Assembly: GCA_039621445.1 (NCBI GenBank)
Contig: CP154956.1
Location: 73,579,393-73,643,392 of the forward strand
Length of the DNA: 64,000 bases
Direction: 5' to 3'
Source of the DNA: Euglena gracilis
Lineage: Eukaryota > Euglenida > Euglenophyceae > Euglenales
Below are positions 1 through 9,440 of this stretch, piece after piece (the stretch's first letter is position 1; every line of letters begins with the position of its first letter). The notes under the pieces were generated by a model. The model was not told the DNA's origin, made no database searches, and worked only from the letters and a program-made list of their open reading frames with translations. Position numbers and translations under genes: made by a program.

Positions 1-1724
1 ACTTTTTTGGGTAGAAGAACTGGTTTAACTCTCTGCAGTCTGAGATCAGTCTCTGTTTGAGTTTTTCCCCTTCCTGTTCTCTGATTATGAAGAGTGGTAC
101 CAAATGTTTTGCTTCTTCTGGCTGAATTAACTTTGTTGCTCCTGACAGGACATATAATCTCATAATTTTTTTGTGCAGCAGAAATTTCCTCTGGGGATTT
201 CTGGGTTGACTTTCTGGACAACTGGGGTGGCAGAGGGAAGTCTGACTTTACCCCCCCTCCCTTTGATGACAGAGATTACTTCTGGTCCAGATCCTGCTTC
301 TACCCAAAATGCCAGGGAGTCTGTGATCCTCTGAATAAGTGGGGTGCAATACCCAGGTGGATCTGGCATCTCCATGATGTTGGCTGCCAGCTGACACTCC
401 AGCTCCTTGATGGACTTGTGACTGTCCATCTGCTGCAAAGATGGGCTCCTGGGCCCCTCTGGCTGGTACACCAGCATTCTGCTGGTCTTCTGTTGAACAT
501 CCACCGGCTGGTGAGAAGGTAATGTGACAGGGTTCCCCTTGGGTGCCCTATCCAGTAGTGATGCTGGGGTACTTACCCCTTGCCCACAGCTCTGCCCTTT
601 CCAGGGGCCTGCCAGAATCCCTTGCCACTGTGAATTGTGTGGAGAGTGAAGGACATTGAAGGGAGTTTGCATACTTCCCCCTGAGTGACCACCATGGTCT
701 GAATTGGCTGCCATAGCCTTGTATTGTGGGGGCAAATCCTTTTTCCCCCTTGAATCTGAAACTCTTGCGACCTGCCGGGTTTTGAAAATAAAATCTGGGG
801 TGTTCCTCCCCTATTCCAGTCACACCAGCCATGTTGATGTTGCTGTGGAGTCTGTCTGTCCTCAGGTCTTCGCTATCGAACAGCACATTCTGGGTGCTGA
901 CCACTGAGACTGGCAGGCTCATACTCTTCCTCTCCTTCAAAACGACGTCCTCTGTCTCCATGAAATATTGGAAGACCTGCTGCGCCAGCACTGCATGTTC
1001 AGGGTCCTGTTGTAACATACCATACTGTGTGCCTGAAGGCGTGCCATGTTGAGCACCCTCTGCTGGATGCTCTTCAGGATTTTGTCCACAGGGGACCTGG
1101 CGTCCTCCGCGTGGTTGTTCTCTGCACTCCTTGCCTTCATCTTGGCGTACACAGGGACCTGGGTCAACATGGTTTTTGCCAGTATCCTGTCACCGGCCCG
1201 GACCCTCTGCATACATCTCAGCAACTCCCCTGGGAACTCCTTTGCTTCCCACAGGAGGCGGGTCCGTCGTCCTCCTCCTCGCTCTCCTCTGCCTCCATCG
1301 CGGCCTCCGCAGCGATCCGTCCTGGCTATCCGTCGGGCTCTTGCAAGTGCTGCCCCCACAGCTCTGCCAATTGGAATGCCGCCGCCCCTGCTCTCTCGGA
1401 CAGCTCCAGCAGCTACGCCGTCACGCCCGCCGTCAGCGCCAGGGAGAAGAGGAACGCGTTGAGGTACTCGCTGAAGTCTCCGGTCACCAGCGCTACTCCA
1501 GCCAGCGAGCGCAGTCGCTTTGCCGCTTGCGTAGTGTTCCAGCCTGTGTCCTTCCAATGGCATCCGGCCACCAGGGTCGCTTGGACGACGTCTTGTGGGA
1601 AATCTCCCAAAAAGGCCGTCACCGCCGACTCGTTCAAGAAGAAGGCAAACCGCGCCGCGTTGAAGACAGTAACGTCTTGGCTTTGTTGATTCATTGGGTC
1701 CACAGGTGAAGATGAAGATGCCAT
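1..1724 (-). pseudogene. Decayed DIRS retrotransposon, Gag and start of RT (copy A)
   Basis: This is the 5' part of a second, diverged DIRS-type element on the minus strand, cut by the left edge. Translation from the ATG at 1722-1724 gives a Gag N-terminus that lines up with the intact element at 2569-7168: VFNAARFAFFLNESAV corresponds to its MFNNAWAELFFNEGNV. Homology continues in a second frame (1413-1018; FPGELLRCMQRVRAGD, MKARSAENNHAEDARS) and a third (1018-548; LAQQVFQYFMETEDVV, LKERKSMSLPV), so Gag is broken by at least two frameshifts. A further frame (735-160) leads into RT. At 168-175 a run of eight T's (A's on the coding strand) needs a one-base shift to join NFCCTKK to MRLYVLSGATKLIQ. 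The RT motif RLISDCRELNQF then reaches the window edge. Multiple frameshifts make it non-functional as it stands, though homopolymer sequencing errors could account for some. Confidence 0.85.
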
Positions 1725-1740
1725 GGTAGGTCGAAGGGCC

Positions 1741-2568
1741 AAATTAATTTTCGCCAACTCCGGCACCAAAAAGCAGTAAGAAGCTCCCCCGCCACACAAA
1801 ACGTCAAAAACACGCCGGCACAAATCGCACTCTCCCGAGGCAGACCTAGAGGGGAGGAAGGGACACCGAGGGCGAAGCAAAAACACCAAGTGAGGTCATG
1901 CCTTGTTTGCCGGCTGTGTGAATGTGAATGTTTTTGGGTAGGTTAGGCCTTTCCCCTTTAGTGCTGCAATTTTGCCGGAGTTGGCTGCCTCGTCCCTCGG
2001 TCGCGGACGATTCCTAGGTGGAGACCACTTCCTGGAGCCCCCCCGCCCCGAGGATCGTTTTCTCTTTTGGGAGGGTAGGGTGGGCTCACTTGGTGTTTGT
2101 GCTTCGCCCTCGGTGTCCCTTCCTCCCCTCTCGGTCTGCCTCGGGAACTAAAGGGGGCAGGCCTAACCTACCCCAAAAAATTCGCATTCAAACAGCCGGC
2201 AAACAAGGCATGACATCACTTGGGGAAGTGCGGAGCCCGAGGTGTCGAGCAGGATCTCACCACCTCGAAGTCCGAGTGGTCGGGAAGGAACAGCGAGGGC
2301 GGAGCACAAAGACCTTGTGAGCCCGACCCCCCCCCACCCGTAAGAGGAAGTCTGTTTTCAAAAGCCTTCGATCAGCAGAAAACGGGGGCCAGGTGGTGAA
2401 GGGGACACCCCCAAGGGGCAAGAAGCCACGTCGTCACGTCGGAGCAGCATCATCCGCCAACTCCGGCGAGGCGGAACTAAGCAGGGACTCCTAACCAAGC
2501 GCAGCGACCAATCCAACAACACCGCTGGCGAACAAGGCATGGCCTCGCAAGGTCTTTATGCTCCGCCC
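1741..2568. repeat. Stacked remnants of DIRS terminal repeats
   Basis: This stretch lies between the two DIRS coding bodies and holds no gene. It contains two large inverted pairs. Bases 1835-1898 are complementary to 2081-2148 (core CCCTCGGTGTCCCTTCCTCC), and 1898-1960 are complementary to 2150-2217 (core TTGTTTGCCGGCTG). The motif CGCCAACTCCGGC, found at the inner end of the intact element's left terminal repeat, recurs at 1751 and about 2456; its complement GCCGGAGTTGGC ends near 1986. Bases 1985-2080 resemble the spacer between right terminal repeat and internal complementary region of the intact element (GAGGATCGTTTTCTCTTTT versus GAGGATGCTTTTCTTTTT). I read this as the left end of copy A abutting the right end, complementary region and left end of one or more internally deleted elements. 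Exact borders are uncertain. Confidence 0.7.
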
Positions 2569-5500
2569 GAGTACTCCCGGGAAGCATGACCAGGGAGGAA
2601 GTGACCATGAGGGCGGAGCACAAGAGGGGGGTGAGATCCTGCTTTGTGTGCCGGCTGTTTTGTTGTTTGTGTTCTTTTTGGCGGGGTGCTTCTTACTGCG
2701 ACTTTGGTGCCGGAGTTGGCGATGATGTGCTCTCCGACACCGACTTGGCGAAGGTGAACCGCAGGGGCCCCCCGGCCCGTGAGCAGGGGCGTTTCCCCCC
2801 CCCGAGGATGCTTTTCTTTTTCGGGTGGGTTGGGTGGGCTCACCCCCCTCTTGTGCTCCGCCCTCATGGTCACTTCCTCCCTGGTCATGCTTCCCGGGAG
2901 TACTCGACCATTCGGGCTTCGCACCTTCAGGGGGTGAGACTTTGTGCACGACCCCTGTTTCAAATTTTTTCTTTGCCGAATCCACCGCCCCCAATCTTAG
3001 GTAATGGGCTGAAAAAGCTGTGGCATTTTTCCACTGCCCAAGTTCACACACCTCTTCACTGGACAATCCCAGCTTTTTGTACATCAAAACTCCTGCCCCC
3101 CTGGTGCTGTGGGCTTTCCAGTGGGAAATGGGAATGCCAAAAGTGCCCAACAACTCCTTTGTCAAAGAGTTGATTCTGTTGGAGGACAAGGGTTTTTTGC
3201 CATCCAAACTCCACAACAATGGGGCACCCTGGGGGATGAAAGATGTTCTCTTCACATATTCTCTCATCAAATGATATGGACTCAAAGATGGAATGGAATC
3301 AATCTTCAACACTTGCTCCCACTTTGGTGAAGGCCATCCCTTCCTCCTGACCAAAATGAAAAATTTTTCCCCCACCACTGAAATGGTCCTCTGGGTTCTG
3401 GCCAGGTCCACCCCCCTGTGAAGAGCCAAAAGTCTGAAAGACAAAATGATTCTCCATCTCAATTCCATGATGGACATGTCAGAAATTTTTGTATGGCTCT
3501 GCAACTTTTGCAAAATGGGTAGGGGGTCCCAAAAAACAGCATACCTCTGCACTGAACGATTCCATTCCTTTTTTACTTTTGTCAGTAAAGGATGAAATCG
3601 AATGGACTCCCAACCAGGTAAATATTGCAGTGAGGCATACGCACATCGAGCATCGCTTTGTGAAAGTTTGTGAAGGTCCAGCAGGGCAGTGGCCAGCTCC
3701 ATCTTGGAGACTTGCAAGGGCTCCAATCCTTTCTGTTGCAAAATTACAAACAGTTTTCTGAATGCACTGTCATAACGTTTCAGTGGTCCCAAACTCCTCA
3801 GGACATTTTCAATGTCTTGATGTGACATTTTTTGCTGTTCCAAAAGGAACCTGATACCACTGTGCAAGCCAGGGGCCTTTTTGGCTTTGGCATTGATTGC
3901 CCCCAACAGTTGCTGAACATGCCTTCCCTGGGGGGTAAGACCAACATTCCTGTCCCTGGTTTGGACATTTTGATTAATAGGGGCCACCATGGACTCGAAA
4001 CCCACATGGGTGTCACCAAAAGACATTTCACCTGCTTGTTCAGCCTCAGTCTGATGAGCCATGGAAAAATTACCTTCCATGGGGGGTTGGCATAAACCTC
4101 TTTGGCTGAGCTCAGGTCGCATTTCAATGCATCCACCAGAAAAGCCTGGTGGTGTGGCCATCTGGCCACAAATTTTTGGAATTTTGCATTTCCTGGAGAT
4201 GCAAACATGTCTGTGTCTGGAGCAATGTCTTTTCTGAAGAACCTCAAAATTTGGGTGAACAGTCTTGGGCACAGGGTATAATCCCCCCTGTCTTGATCCC
4301 ACCTTGTGAGGGGGTCTGCCAACATTGCTGCTGAAGGAACCCACTGAACCTGCAACTGAACTTGGTTTTCCCAACACCAATGAAACAGGGGTTCCAAAAT
4401 CTGATTGAGGTGTGTTTTTCTGCCTCCCCATTTGGTAAGGTAACTCAGTGCTACCTGATTGTCTACATTTAACAGCACTGTCTCCCCTGGCTGGGCAAAT
4501 GCTTTTACTGTCTGAACAGCTGCCATCAGTTCTTTCACATTTATGTGTAAGCAATTTTTCTCCCTCCAAAATTCTTGGATGATTTGATTTTGGGATGAAT
4601 CCACTCCCCCCCATGCCCATGTGGAGGAGTCTGAATGGAGCACCCTTTTTGCCTGTTGCAGGAAAGGCCTGCCCAGGCCTGGCTGCAAGTATGCCTTCAG
4701 CACTTTGATTTCCCCTTTCAGCCTTTCTGGAATGTCGATGCAAAAATCCCAGCCCCTTTCTTGGTGCATCTGGCTGAACTTTAAAAGCTCCTGGGTTACC
4801 AGCCTTAAAAATGGCAGAGCAGGGAGGTAACTTCTGACTTGCCCCAGAATGCTGGCTATTTTTCTGCAACTTAGTTTTTGGGCCAGCACCACCTTGCCCA
4901 GTTCCTTTCTGATAGTTTTTAGTTTGTGTGGGGGCACCTCCAGCTGACCTTTTTCCAAGTCTATGATGAACCCCAAATGCTGCAGCCTTTGTGTGGGAGT
5001 AAACACAGACTTTTTCTGGCTGACCTTGAACCCAGCCTCCCCTAATGTGTCCAGCATTTGCAGTAAATGTTTTTTCACCAAATTTTCTGTTGAACCAAAC
5101 AGAATGATGTCGTCCAAATAGACGAACACCTGCATTCCCTTTGACCTCCACAGTTTTAACAGAACTTTCATTAGTGACATGAACAATTTTGGGAGGGTGC
5201 TTAGGCCAAAACATGCCCCCTGAAACTCCCACAGGTCTGATCCCACTTGAATTCTGACAAATTTTTTGAAATCTTTTTTCAGACCCACATGAAAGTATGC
5301 ATCTTTCAAATCTAGTTTGACTGCCCAATCCCCCTTTTTCAGAGTGGGGAAAATTGTGGACATGTTTTCCAAAGTGAACTTCTCTGGACAGCAAAATTGA
5401 TTTAGATCTCGACAATCTGTGATAAGTCGATGCTTGACCCCCTCCCCTTCTGGTTTGGACTGGGCATTTTGTACTTTTTTGGTTGCCCCACTTTCTTGGT

Positions 5501-6987
5501 ACTCCTGCAAGATTTTGGAGGCCAGGCTGATTTCCTGCACTGACTTTTGCTGCTGCCTTTTTGACAGACACAGAGGTAGGGGGTGGTCTGGCTGCACACC
5601 TTTTTGAATTAGTGCTACTACCCACTGATTTGCATTTTTCTGCCACCATGGCAGACATTTTCTTAGTCTCTGAAACAGAGGCACCTTTTCCCAGGCCCTT
5701 TCTCTGAAATCCAGGCTTTGAATGATTCCTCTCTCCCATTCCATAGGGGGGGAGTTTGTGCTGGGCCAGGCCCCTGTCCCCATGAGCCCTTGCCAGACTG
5801 GGGATGGCTTCAGAGCAGGGGTCAGCAGGGGGATTACCTCCTCCATGGAGCTCAGCTGGGGGGTCTCTCCCCCACTCCATTGATGGTCTGGCTGTGATGG
5901 CTTCACCCCTTCTTGGGGACTTTGATGCTTCAGGCTTTGATGCTTCAGGCTTTGCCCTTGCCTTTCCTGTGGGCATGAGTAGGGAGTGGGAAGATTCAGT
6001 AGGGTATCCATACCCCTTCTGCCATCCTGGGTTCTTCCACAGGCTGCCATAGCCTTTTCCTCTCCCAGCCTTGCCTTGGCTGCCATAGCCTTTGCCTTTG
6101 CCCCACTTGAACTTAAATCCTTTATTTCCTGTGGGGATGGGAAAATGAGACATAGAATGTCTTGAAAAGGCTGTTGCCAAGCCTGCTTGATTCAGAGCCC
6201 ATTGGGCTTTGTCCACAGCCAAGTCTTCTTTGGAGAACAGCCCGTTGTTGGTGCTGGGGATTGCCCCTGGAATGCTGCACCTCTTCCTCTCCTTCAGCAG
6301 TGTCTGTTCCATCTCTGCTACAGCAAAAAACAATTGTTGTGCCAATATTTGATAATCTGTCTCCACACTGCCATACAGGCATGCCACCATCCTTTCCAGG
6401 TGTAACATCTTTTGTTGCCATGACTTCAATTGTTTATCCCAGGCCCCTTTGCCGTCTGCGTTGTGATTGTTATCCTCTGCACGACTTTTCATCCCGTTAT
6501 ACCTGGGCAGCTCCCCCAGGACCACCTTCCAGGGGAGTCTCACTCCCTTTTCGACGTGCCGAAGGCACGCTGCCAGCTCTGGCGCCAGGGGCGCCAGTTC
6601 TTCCTGCCAGGGGAGCCGTTCTTCCGCGTCGTCGTTGTCGTTGTCCTCCTCGTCTTCTCCGTCCTCCTCCATCGCGGACCGCTCCGCTCGTGGCGTCATC
6701 CCCTTGTCTTTCTTCGAACTCTTCTCCAGCCAACGATCAGCCAGCTTGACTGCCACGTCCGCCGCTGTCTGTCCCAAGTCTATCAGGGGTACCTCCACGC
6801 TTCCTTCTAACGCCACCTGGGTCAACTCGTGGACCTTCTTTGCGCACTTCGTAGTGTGCCATCCGCTTCCCAGCCAGTTTTGGCCGGCCGCGATGACGTT
6901 CACAAGGGATTCCGGGGACGATTCCGCAAGTAGTTTCGCCACGTTGCCCTCGTTGAAGAACAATTCTGCCCACGCGTTGTTGAACAC
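2491..6987 (-). CDS. Gag and tyrosine recombinase in one continuous DIRS frame (1498 codons)
   Basis: The N-terminal 500 or so residues are the Gag-like part. It contains an acidic block (EEDGEDEEDNDNDDAEER) and Gly/Lys/Tyr repeats (KGKGYGSQGKAGRGKGYGS) likely to bind nucleic acid. The C-terminal part, from about 3800 down to 2980, is a tyrosine recombinase: ALHRGVDLARTQR supplies the first catalytic arginine, KAHSTRGAGVLMYKKLG the H-x-x-R box near 3100, and NATAFSAHYLRLG the nucleophilic tyrosine near 3003. The middle of the frame is out of register with the RT frame yet stays open throughout. Whether one giant protein is made, or Gag and recombinase come from separate products or splicing, is not visible. 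The frame runs through the complementary region and right terminal repeat and stops 26 codons outside the element, so the last 150 residues may not be functional. The M at 6987 matches the region just after the Gag start in copy A. Confidence 0.85.
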   Translation of the reverse strand: MFNNAWAELFFNEGNVAKLLAESSPESLVNVIAAGQNWLGSGWHTTKCAKKVHELTQVALEGSVEVPLIDLGQTAADVAVKLADRWLEKSSKKDKGMTPRAERSAMEEDGEDEEDNDNDDAEERLPWQEELAPLAPELAACLRHVEKGVRLPWKVVLGELPRYNGMKSRAEDNNHNADGKGAWDKQLKSWQQKMLHLERMVACLYGSVETDYQILAQQLFFAVAEMEQTLLKERKRCSIPGAIPSTNNGLFSKEDLAVDKAQWALNQAGLATAFSRHSMSHFPIPTGNKGFKFKWGKGKGYGSQGKAGRGKGYGSLWKNPGWQKGYGYPTESSHSLLMPTGKARAKPEASKPEASKSPRRGEAITARPSMEWGRDPPAELHGGGNPPADPCSEAIPSLARAHGDRGLAQHKLPPYGMGERNHSKPGFQRKGLGKGASVSETKKMSAMVAEKCKSVGSSTNSKRCAARPPPTSVSVKKAAAKVSAGNQPGLQNLAGVPRKWGNQKSTKCPVQTRRGGGQASTYHRLSRSKSILLSREVHFGKHVHNFPHSEKGGLGSQTRFERCILSCGSEKRFQKICQNSSGIRPVGVSGGMFWPKHPPKIVHVTNESSVKTVEVKGNAGVRLFGRHHSVWFNRKFGEKTFTANAGHIRGGWVQGQPEKVCVYSHTKAAAFGVHHRLGKRSAGGAPTQTKNYQKGTGQGGAGPKTKLQKNSQHSGASQKLPPCSAIFKAGNPGAFKVQPDAPRKGLGFLHRHSRKAERGNQSAEGILAARPGQAFPATGKKGAPFRLLHMGMGGSGFIPKSNHPRILEGEKLLTHKCERTDGSCSDSKSICPARGDSAVKCRQSGSTELPYQMGRQKNTPQSDFGTPVSLVLGKPSSVAGSVGSFSSNVGRPPHKVGSRQGGLYPVPKTVHPNFEVLQKRHCSRHRHVCISRKCKIPKICGQMATPPGFSGGCIEMRPELSQRGLCQPPMEGNFSMAHQTEAEQAGEMSFGDTHVGFESMVAPINQNVQTRDRNVGLTPQGRHVQQLLGAINAKAKKAPGLHSGIRFLLEQQKMSHQDIENVLRSLGPLKRYDSAFRKLFVILQQKGLEPLQVSKMELATALLDLHKLSQSDARCAYASLQYLPGWESIRFHPLLTKVKKEWNRSVQRYAVFWDPLPILQKLQSHTKISDMSIMELRWRIILSFRLLALHRGVDLARTQRTISVVGEKFFILVRRKGWPSPKWEQVLKIDSIPSLSPYHLMREYVKRTSFIPQGAPLLWSLDGKKPLSSNRINSLTKELLGTFGIPISHWKAHSTRGAGVLMYKKLGLSSEEVCELGQWKNATAFSAHYLRLGAVDSAKKKFETGVVHKVSPPEGAKPEWSSTPGKHDQGGSDHEGGAQEGGEPTQPTRKRKASSGGGNAPAHGPGGPCGSPSPSRCRRAHHRQLRHQSRSKKHPAKKNTNNKTAGTQSRISPPSCAPPSWSLPPWSCFPGVLGRSIKTLRGHALFASGVVGLVAALG
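2569..2722 (-). repeat. Right (3') inverted terminal repeat of DIRS copy B
   Basis: The inner part (2630-2722) is inverted relative to 7049-7138. The outer part (2568-2635) is a perfect 68-base reverse complement of 2839-2906. The perfect match of a 68-base arm argues for recent copying of the element. Confidence 0.88.
2839..2938 (-). repeat. Internal complementary region of DIRS copy B
   Basis: The first 68 bases (2839-2906) are perfectly complementary to the right end (2568-2635). The next 33 (2906-2938) are perfectly complementary to the left end (7136-7168). The junction TACTCGACCATTC therefore shows what the two ends look like when joined, with a single C/G shared by both. In the DIRS replication model this region templates closure of the circular DNA intermediate. 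Confidence 0.9.
3798..6086 (-). CDS. DIRS reverse transcriptase, RNase H and DNA methylase-like protein (762 codons)
   Basis: The domain order is typical of DIRS Pol. Reverse transcriptase spans about residues 185-430: RLITDCRDLNQF, then KLDLKDAYFHV with catalytic D259, and FVYLDDIILFG with YLDD at 323-326. RNase H spans 480-600, with HSDSSTWAWGG (D486), VKEL (E519), NVDNQVALSYL (D542) and LADPLTR (D591). A methylase-like domain follows from about 620, with VYANPPW at 664-670, as in the N6-adenine methylase-like domain carried by DIRS elements. The frame is nested entirely within the Gag-recombinase frame and shifted by +1 relative to it. The first in-frame M at 6086 lies in Gag, so the true start could be downstream or reached by a +1 frameshift. 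Residues 1-180 are an alternate-frame reading of Gag and may not be part of the mature protein. No integrase or protease is seen, as expected for this group. Confidence 0.92.
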   Translation of the reverse strand: MAAKARLGEEKAMAACGRTQDGRRGMDTLLNLPTPYSCPQERQGQSLKHQSLKHQSPQEGVKPSQPDHQWSGGETPQLSSMEEVIPLLTPALKPSPVWQGLMGTGAWPSTNSPPMEWERGIIQSLDFRERAWEKVPLFQRLRKCLPWWQKNANQWVVALIQKGVQPDHPLPLCLSKRQQQKSVQEISLASKILQEYQESGATKKVQNAQSKPEGEGVKHRLITDCRDLNQFCCPEKFTLENMSTIFPTLKKGDWAVKLDLKDAYFHVGLKKDFKKFVRIQVGSDLWEFQGACFGLSTLPKLFMSLMKVLLKLWRSKGMQVFVYLDDIILFGSTENLVKKHLLQMLDTLGEAGFKVSQKKSVFTPTQRLQHLGFIIDLEKGQLEVPPHKLKTIRKELGKVVLAQKLSCRKIASILGQVRSYLPALPFLRLVTQELLKFSQMHQERGWDFCIDIPERLKGEIKVLKAYLQPGLGRPFLQQAKRVLHSDSSTWAWGGVDSSQNQIIQEFWREKNCLHINVKELMAAVQTVKAFAQPGETVLLNVDNQVALSYLTKWGGRKTHLNQILEPLFHWCWENQVQLQVQWVPSAAMLADPLTRWDQDRGDYTLCPRLFTQILRFFRKDIAPDTDMFASPGNAKFQKFVARWPHHQAFLVDALKCDLSSAKEVYANPPWKVIFPWLIRLRLNKQVKCLLVTPMWVSSPWWPLLIKMSKPGTGMLVLPPREGMFSNCWGQSMPKPKRPLACTVVSGSFWNSKKCHIKTLKMS

Positions 6988-7046
6988 GTTCTCGTTCTGA
7001 TGTTAATTTTTCGTACGTTGCCATTCTGATTGTCGAAGGACGTTAA

Positions 7047-7168
7047 TATCCGCCAACTCCGGCACCAAAAAGCCGTAAGAAGCACCCCGCCAAAAAGAAC
7101 ACAAACAACAAAACAGCCGGCACACAAAGCAGGACCTCACCCCCTGAAGGTGCGAAGCCCGAATGGTC
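7047..7168 (-). repeat. Left (5') inverted terminal repeat of DIRS copy B
   Basis: Bases 7049-7138 are the reverse complement of 2630-2722 with few mismatches (core CAAACAACAAAACAGCCGGC). The outer 33 bases (7136-7168, CTCACCCCCTGAAGGTGCG...) are not shared with the right repeat but are exactly complementary to 2906-2938 in the internal complementary region. This is the standard DIRS arrangement. Transcription of the element presumably starts in or near this repeat; no promoter motif is obvious. Confidence 0.88.
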
Positions 7169-7330
7169 TCGGTGTCCCTTCCTCCCTTCTCGGTTTTCCT
7201 CGACGGAGTACGAGACCCTGGGGTGGCCCTATTCAGAAAACCAGCCAGCCACTTCCCACACGGGGCGGGGGTCAGCCACTTCAGCCAAAAATGCAAAAAT
7301 CAAAAAAAGTTCTGACACCTTGGGCACTTT
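7169..7330. repeat. Rest of the invaded DIRS repeat, then a CAGCCACTT-type element
   Basis: TCGGTGTCCCTTCCTCCC (7169-7186) continues, across the inserted element, the sequence ending at 2568. The joined sequence matches the older DIRS terminus at 2087-2125. From about 7220, AAAACCAGCCAGCCACTT and GGGGTCAGCCACTT resemble the CAGTCACT-rich fold-back repeats at 49.1-49.4 and 62.4 kb. Confidence 0.6.
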
Positions 7331-9440
7331 GAGCAAGCAAAATTGGGGGGGGGATGAGAGACACATCACTTGAAAACGACGATCGCACATTCCTTGTGGA
7401 TGTCAGGGGCTTCACAAGGCAAAAGCCCCGACTTGACAACATGACACGAAATGATGGGGCGGAATGCACATGAGGTCAGGCTGAGAGGGGAGCGCCGACA
7501 TGAAAGCGAGAGTGATTCAAAGCGTTTGTACACTGCGCGCTGCGCAGACCCATCAAATTTTTTTTGTGGTACGTCATCGTCATACACTGCGCCCAGGACA
7601 GCAGACTTGCGGCTTGTGGGGGGTCAACCCTCCTCCATCCGGCCACCATGGCACAAAAAGGATGATCACATTGGGATGGGATGGGAAGGGATGGGGAGTG
7701 GACCCCCCCACCGCCCATTAAGCCATCCCGGACCCATTGGAGTGACTCACCTGCTGCCCTGACCAGCGATGGTGGATTCGCAGCAGCTGCTCTTCCCCGG
7801 AGACATATGGGATATCATTCAGCAGTGGTAACCCATGGTCTGGCGCGGTGTATGCTATGACCGCCGGGCGGTGACTCCGGGAACACCCCGCCACGGCGCC
7901 AGGAAATGGAACAAAAAAAGAAACTGAATTGGACGATTGCGCTGATGCAGCGTGCGGAAAAAAATGAGTGTGTATCCCCTTGTATTCCTTGAACATTGAT
8001 CGATTGGACAATTCCTGAAATTCAGTTTTTTTTTCGGAATGAAACTGGGAAGAACCAAACGATACATTTGGCAACTCAAAAAAATATAATGACATTGTAT
8101 CTACCGTCACAATCTCGGTTGATGTGTGACAAACCAAAACGTTGTTCTCCAAGCCAGCGGAAATTTCAATCGCAGGTGAATGGAATGCAATTCCCATTTG
8201 TACACTTGGCAACAAAATTGCTGCTGATCACCTTTCACAAACTCCTTGGAGGTCCAAACACTCCATGTCCTCCCTTCCCCTTGGCACGGCAATGTTTCAG
8301 GAATGTGTCGTCGACACAGAAGGTTTGTCGGCAACACACTTTTCCAAAACGACTGTGCTTCAATAGAAAAGTTTTCCGGAAAAGTGCCGTTGACACGTGG
8401 TGTATCAACGGTGTCTTGAACAGAGGGGACATCACGTCATTGGTGCTGCAATTGCAACCCTGCTACTGGCCCAACTGTGGCACTTGGCCCCCCTCCTCCT
8501 TGCATGCAAAATGCGCGCTGTGTCACGGGCAGGTGGTGGGATGGAGAACTCCACACCCTACGCCGTGTCAAATGGACCACACCAGAAGCATGCACAAACG
8601 GACGGGCCAGGAAAAGGAGGGTCAAGAAAAATGGGTGCACACGGTGGTCAGGGCCAATATGAACAAGGGGCTGACAACCACTACTTTAAGGATGGGAATT
8701 TTAACCAGGATGCCACATACAGGGTCAAGGGCACACAACAATTTTTGCAGAGAAATTCCAGCAAAATCTTGTCCCAACATACCCCCCACCCTGTGTCCGC
8801 CGCAATTCTTAAATCAGACCACTGCAAGATAAGATCAAGTTGCCAAACTCAGAAAATTCCAAGCAATTGGGCCTCTGAGCACTGTGCATGAGGATATTAT
8901 TCGGACACCCTGTTAAAATCTCAAGCAGGTGGGCCACATCATTTGGAAAGGGGGGTTATTGTTCGGATTTTTGAGTCAGAAAGCCCCCCACAGAGACAGA
9001 GATGCCCCCAAAATGCCACCTTCCTAAAAATGACTGATTTTATATCCTCTGTCAAGGTGACCTTCTTTCTGCGCAAAAAAAAAAAGGTTTTCCAAAAAAG
9101 TGTCCTCCTGGGGGCAAAAAGCCACAACGTTTCAGCTGAGAACACCCGAGAGATCCCAGGTAGCCCCCCCCCCCCAGGGGCGGTCCGGACTCCCCTTGGC
9201 AGGTGGGGAATCCGGAGGGGGGGGGGCACCCCCACCAAAACCACCAAAACCCCGTACACCCTCCTTATGTTTAAACCACAGGGCCCGCATCAATCTACCT
9301 TGCAGGAAGTTTGTCCCCCTTCGGTAGTTGCAAGCTTGGCTGGAGCAAGAACCCTCCCTGACTTCAACAAAATCAACGCCATAAGATGCCATTTGGGGGG
9401 GTGACCAGGCCCGATGGGGGGGTTGTTCCCAATCCGGTGG
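7331..9440. other. No convincing gene; one possible first exon
   Basis: Open frames exist on both strands (the longest is 278 codons at 7996-8832 plus), but none shows a recognisable domain. Bases 7769-7827 plus read MVDSQQLLFPGDIWDIIQQ and end at a good donor (TG|GTAACC). This could be a short first exon of an F-box-like protein, but no partner exon was found. Runs of C and G interrupt 9163-9230. Confidence 0.25.

Larger units (their letters stand above)
2569..7168 (-). mobile_element. DIRS-like tyrosine-recombinase retrotransposon, near complete (copy B)
   Basis: A 4.6-kb element lies on the minus strand with the full DIRS layout: left inverted terminal repeat, Gag, overlapping reverse transcriptase/RNase H/methylase and tyrosine recombinase frames, internal complementary region and right inverted terminal repeat. 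DIRS elements replicate through an RNA, are thought to form a circular DNA with the help of the complementary region, and integrate with a tyrosine recombinase, leaving no target-site duplication. Here the outer ends are fixed by the complementary region: 2839-2906 matches the right end perfectly and 2906-2938 matches the left end. The bases outside the element join into an uninterrupted sequence resembling 2087-2125, as expected without duplication. Both long frames are open, so the copy looks young and possibly active. Confidence 0.92.

Noticed and set aside
3798-6086. Copia/Gypsy-type polyprotein
   Set aside because: No protease or DDE integrase. The downstream tyrosine recombinase, inverted ends and internal complementary region identify DIRS.
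7996-8832. 278-codon plus-strand open frame as a gene
   Set aside because: No recognisable domain, low-complexity polar composition, and equally open antisense frames. Nothing supports coding beyond length.
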